A stretch of 64,000 nucleotides of DNA from Microcebus murinus (Eukaryota > Chordata > Mammalia > Primates > Cheirogaleidae), in the NCBI RefSeq assembly GCF_040939455.1, contig NC_134113.1:11828501-11892500 (forward strand). Direction: 5' to 3'. Position 1 is the stretch's first letter. Each line of letters begins with the position of its first letter. This document shows, in pieces, positions 61,430 through 64,000 of the stretch. Position numbers and translations under genes: made by a program. Under the pieces are notes generated by a model, which was not told the origin of the DNA, ran no database searches, and saw only the letters and a program-made list of their open reading frames with translations.

Positions 61430-61685
61430 TAGCATCAGTGGGCAGCATAATATGGTGCAAAGAATATGGGTTTTAGAGACTTTGCTAGGTCTAAATCCTA
61501 CCTCTGCCATTTTTTCAGGTGTGTGGCTGTGAACAAGTTACTTCTCGAACCTCAGTTTCTTCATTTGTCATGCAGGGAAAATAATGCCTATCATTCAGTA
61601 TTGTTGTGAAGATTTTAGATAATCTTTGAAATGACCTTAACATAGTGTGTGGCACACAGTAGATGCTCAGTAAATAACTAGTGCA
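61430..61685 (-). repeat. MIR SINE
   Basis: GGCTGTGAACAAGTTACTTC, CTCAGTTTCTTCATTTGTCA and GTGGCACACAGTAGATGCTC are antisense MIR, near full length. Confidence 0.85.
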
Positions 61686-62409
61686 GGCCAACTTTTTGCT
61701 TTGACCATTTGTATAGACAGACTACTTAAAACCCCAGAATGTTTTTTATATCATGTTGAGGATGTCTTTGAATTCATGTAGGGAGAACCTTGATTAACAC
61801 AAACTAGTTTTTTGTGTTATTTTTGTTATATTTTCCTGCGTAATTTGTATTTTAAGTACTTGTGGCTAAGGAGCCCTCATTAAGGTTGCCTCTTGATGGA
61901 GAACATCCACTTTATTCCTTCTAAGCTTTGTTTTTCTTTTTGATTTTGTCTTTGGAGAGGGTGTAGTACTATTAAGCATTCATCATGTCATTTGTTCTCC
62001 TCTCACCTCTTCATCATCCAAAACAGGGAGAGAAAGAGAGACAGACAGATTGATTCCTGCACTGAGGGAGCTTACTTGTTTGATGATTATACAATTTATA
62101 TTCGGTAAACAAAATTATAGACCACTTACTTAAATTCCCAGAAGACAGAATATGTTCTCCCTGTCTGAGCTGATCTTAGCTAGACTGGCACCAGGCTCTC
62201 TCTTACTCATATTCTATATGGATAAACTTCTGGATTTCATTTTGAACTGTTATTTTGTCATAGATCAATGCTGTCTTCTTAATAAATCATTGAAGCTGAC
62301 TGTTACAAATACAAAGATGATTAAAGGCATCTTATACTCTTAACAAATTTATAACACTGTGGTAGAGTATATATATACACAGATAATGATTTTTGTATGA
62401 TGCTGTTTA

Positions 62410-62580
62410 ATTAAGAAAGTGCTTTTATGTGTTATCTTATTTAATCCTTATAACATTGGTAAAGGTTAAGTATTATTATCTCTATTGTACAAGGAAAGAG
62501 ACCAAGAGAGAGTACATGACAATTAGTAAATGGCAGAGCTGGAAACTCAATTACATCTGTTAAAAACCATGACTCTTATT
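62410..62580 (+). repeat. MIR SINE
   Basis: TTATTTAATCCTTATAACATTGG, GGAAAGAGACCAAGAGAGAG and AATGGCAGAGCTGGAAACTC are sense MIR. Confidence 0.75.
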
Positions 62581-62595
62581 TCTTTTCTTCCTTTT

Positions 62596-63130
<535 letters not shown>

Positions 63131-63170
63131 TTTTCTCTTATTTGTTCAGTATTTTCCAGTTTAATCGCTA

Positions 63171-63449
63171 CAGTAGTCCTTCCATATCCATGGTTTTACT
63201 TTTCCGTGGTTTTAGTTACCTGTGGTCAAGTACAGTCTGAAAATATTATGGTAGTTTGAGAAAGAGAGAGACGGAGACTTTATTATTAGTTATTGTTAAT
63301 CTTTTATTGTGCCTAAATTTATAAATTACACATTATCATAAATATATATAGGAAAAAACATAGTATACATAGGGTTCAGTACTATTTGCAGTTTAAGGCA
63401 TCCATTAGGGGTCTTGGAATGTGTCCCCCACAGATAAGGGGAAACTACT
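63171..63449 (+). mobile_element. Tigger-group element (CAGTAGTCC termini)
   Basis: The left end CAGTAGTCCTTCCATATCCA and the right end GATAAGGGGAAACTACTTA are inverted repeats of a pogo-like family whose consensus begins CAGTAGTCCCCCCTTATCC. The interior is short and non-coding. Preserved TTCCGTGGTTTTAGTTACC supports the family assignment. Confidence 0.8.
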
Positions 63450-63650
63450 TACTATGATTCAGCATGATACAAGTCTAGAGTAGAGAAATGAAAATAAGGA
63501 AATTGGAATTCTGTTTTCACCACCATTAATGACTTGAGACAAATTACTTAACTATTACATACCTTGATTTTTCAGGTTATATAAGAAGCATGTGATAGTT
63601 CTTGGGAACATTCATGGAATAATCTCAGCAAAATGTATATCAACAATTTT

Positions 63651-63789
63651 ATTTTTATTTATTTATTTATTTGTTTGTTTGTTCTGAGATGGGGTCTCAC
63701 TGTGTTGCTCAGACTGGTGTTGAACTCCTGGGCTCAAGGGATCCTCCCAAGTAGTTGGGATTATAGTCATATGCCACCATGCCTAGCTC
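63651..63789 (-). mobile_element. Alu monomer fragment
   Basis: An ATTT/GTTT-rich tail followed by TGAGATGGGGTCTCACTGTG ... CACCATGCCTAGCT, one monomer in reverse. Confidence 0.8.
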
Positions 63790-63839
63790 CTGTGTCAGCT
63801 CTTTTAGAAGGTAGTCAGTAACTGATGGCTTTATTGTAA

Positions 63840-63990
63840 AACTTGGAAATCATGGACTGTGAGTCAAAAGACTTAATTTTTGGTCTTAGCTCTGCCATTT
63901 GTCAGTTTATGACCTTTCTGACTGTCACTTTCCTAATCTTTAAAATGGGACTAACAGATTATTGAGCTAATCTGTGTGAAAGTTTCTTGG
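63840..63990 (-). repeat. MIR SINE, antisense
   Basis: GAGTCAAAAGACTTAATTTTTGG, TAGCTCTGCCATTTGTCAGT and CTTTCCTAATCTTTAAAATGG are antisense MIR close to the window edge. Confidence 0.7.
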
Positions 63991-64000
63991 AAGCTATTTT

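Larger units (their letters stand above)
58961..62590. other. Intron after the candidate 58.9-kb exon
   Basis: Begins with GTGAGT. A weak second exon-like segment (59167-59216: acceptor TTATCTTGTTAG, donor TTG|GTAGGT) and a 17-nt palindrome (59095-59111) lie in the first 300 bases. The remainder holds MIR relics and no recognised gene. Confidence 0.4.

Overview
This window is mammalian nuclear DNA, AT-rich and dense in interspersed repeats, and almost certainly from a strepsirrhine primate of lemur type. The evidence for this is the SINE complement. Many Alu copies carry the diagnostic strepsirrhine inter-monomer segment (TTGGCCAATTAATTTCTTTC followed by a short TA-rich tract and GTAGAGACGGGGTCTCGCTC), and they sit among older AluJ-like copies, MIR, L2, L1, Tigger and hAT-Charlie relics. 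There are no operons, CRISPR arrays or prokaryotic features.

The only protein-coding sequence I can identify with confidence is one 51-nt exon at 18055-18105 (+). It encodes NEPLTPGYHGFPARDSQ and is bounded by a strong polypyrimidine-AG acceptor and a GT donor. I recognise this peptide as the exon of RBFOX2 (RNA-binding Fox-1 homolog 2, a splicing regulator) that follows the long N-terminal first exon and precedes the GNQEP exon. The rest of the window is therefore read as the two large 5' introns of RBFOX2 on the + strand. The RNA-recognition-motif exons lie outside it, presumably downstream.

A second exon candidate lies at 58903-58960 (+). It has a good acceptor, an excellent GTGAGT donor, an in-frame stop, and then ATGATGTACCTCTGG ending in phase 0. 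It could be an alternative first coding exon of RBFOX2 (MMYLW joined to GNQEP), preceded by a G-rich region with a G-quadruplex motif, or a poison exon. A CCAAT/TATA-like arrangement at 39870-39975 is a weaker promoter candidate.

Layout. 1-16.5 kb is repeat-rich, with several L1 fragments broken by SINEs, a Tigger element interrupted by two opposed SINEs, and an unrecognised ORF-bearing stretch at 9.7-10.6 kb. 16.2-25.7 kb has no Alu-type SINE and contains the coding exon, ending at a TTTC/TTTTC microsatellite. 25.2-32.8 kb is an L1/Alu/L2/MIR mosaic. 32.8-45.5 kb is a second Alu-free stretch with only MIR, L1 and hAT relics. 45.5-57 kb is again SINE-rich and contains an internally deleted mariner and a second copy of a TA-flanked inverted-repeat element also seen at 2.4 kb. 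57-64 kb has the candidate exon and old MIR/Alu/Tigger relics.

No undescribed enzymatic system is visible. The observations most worth checking are the alternative or poison RBFOX2 exon, GCATG sites (the RBFOX2 protein's own motif) on both sides of the coding exon, the deleted mariner, the paired TA-flanked elements with different cores, and a triple target-site repeat at 56.0-56.1 kb.
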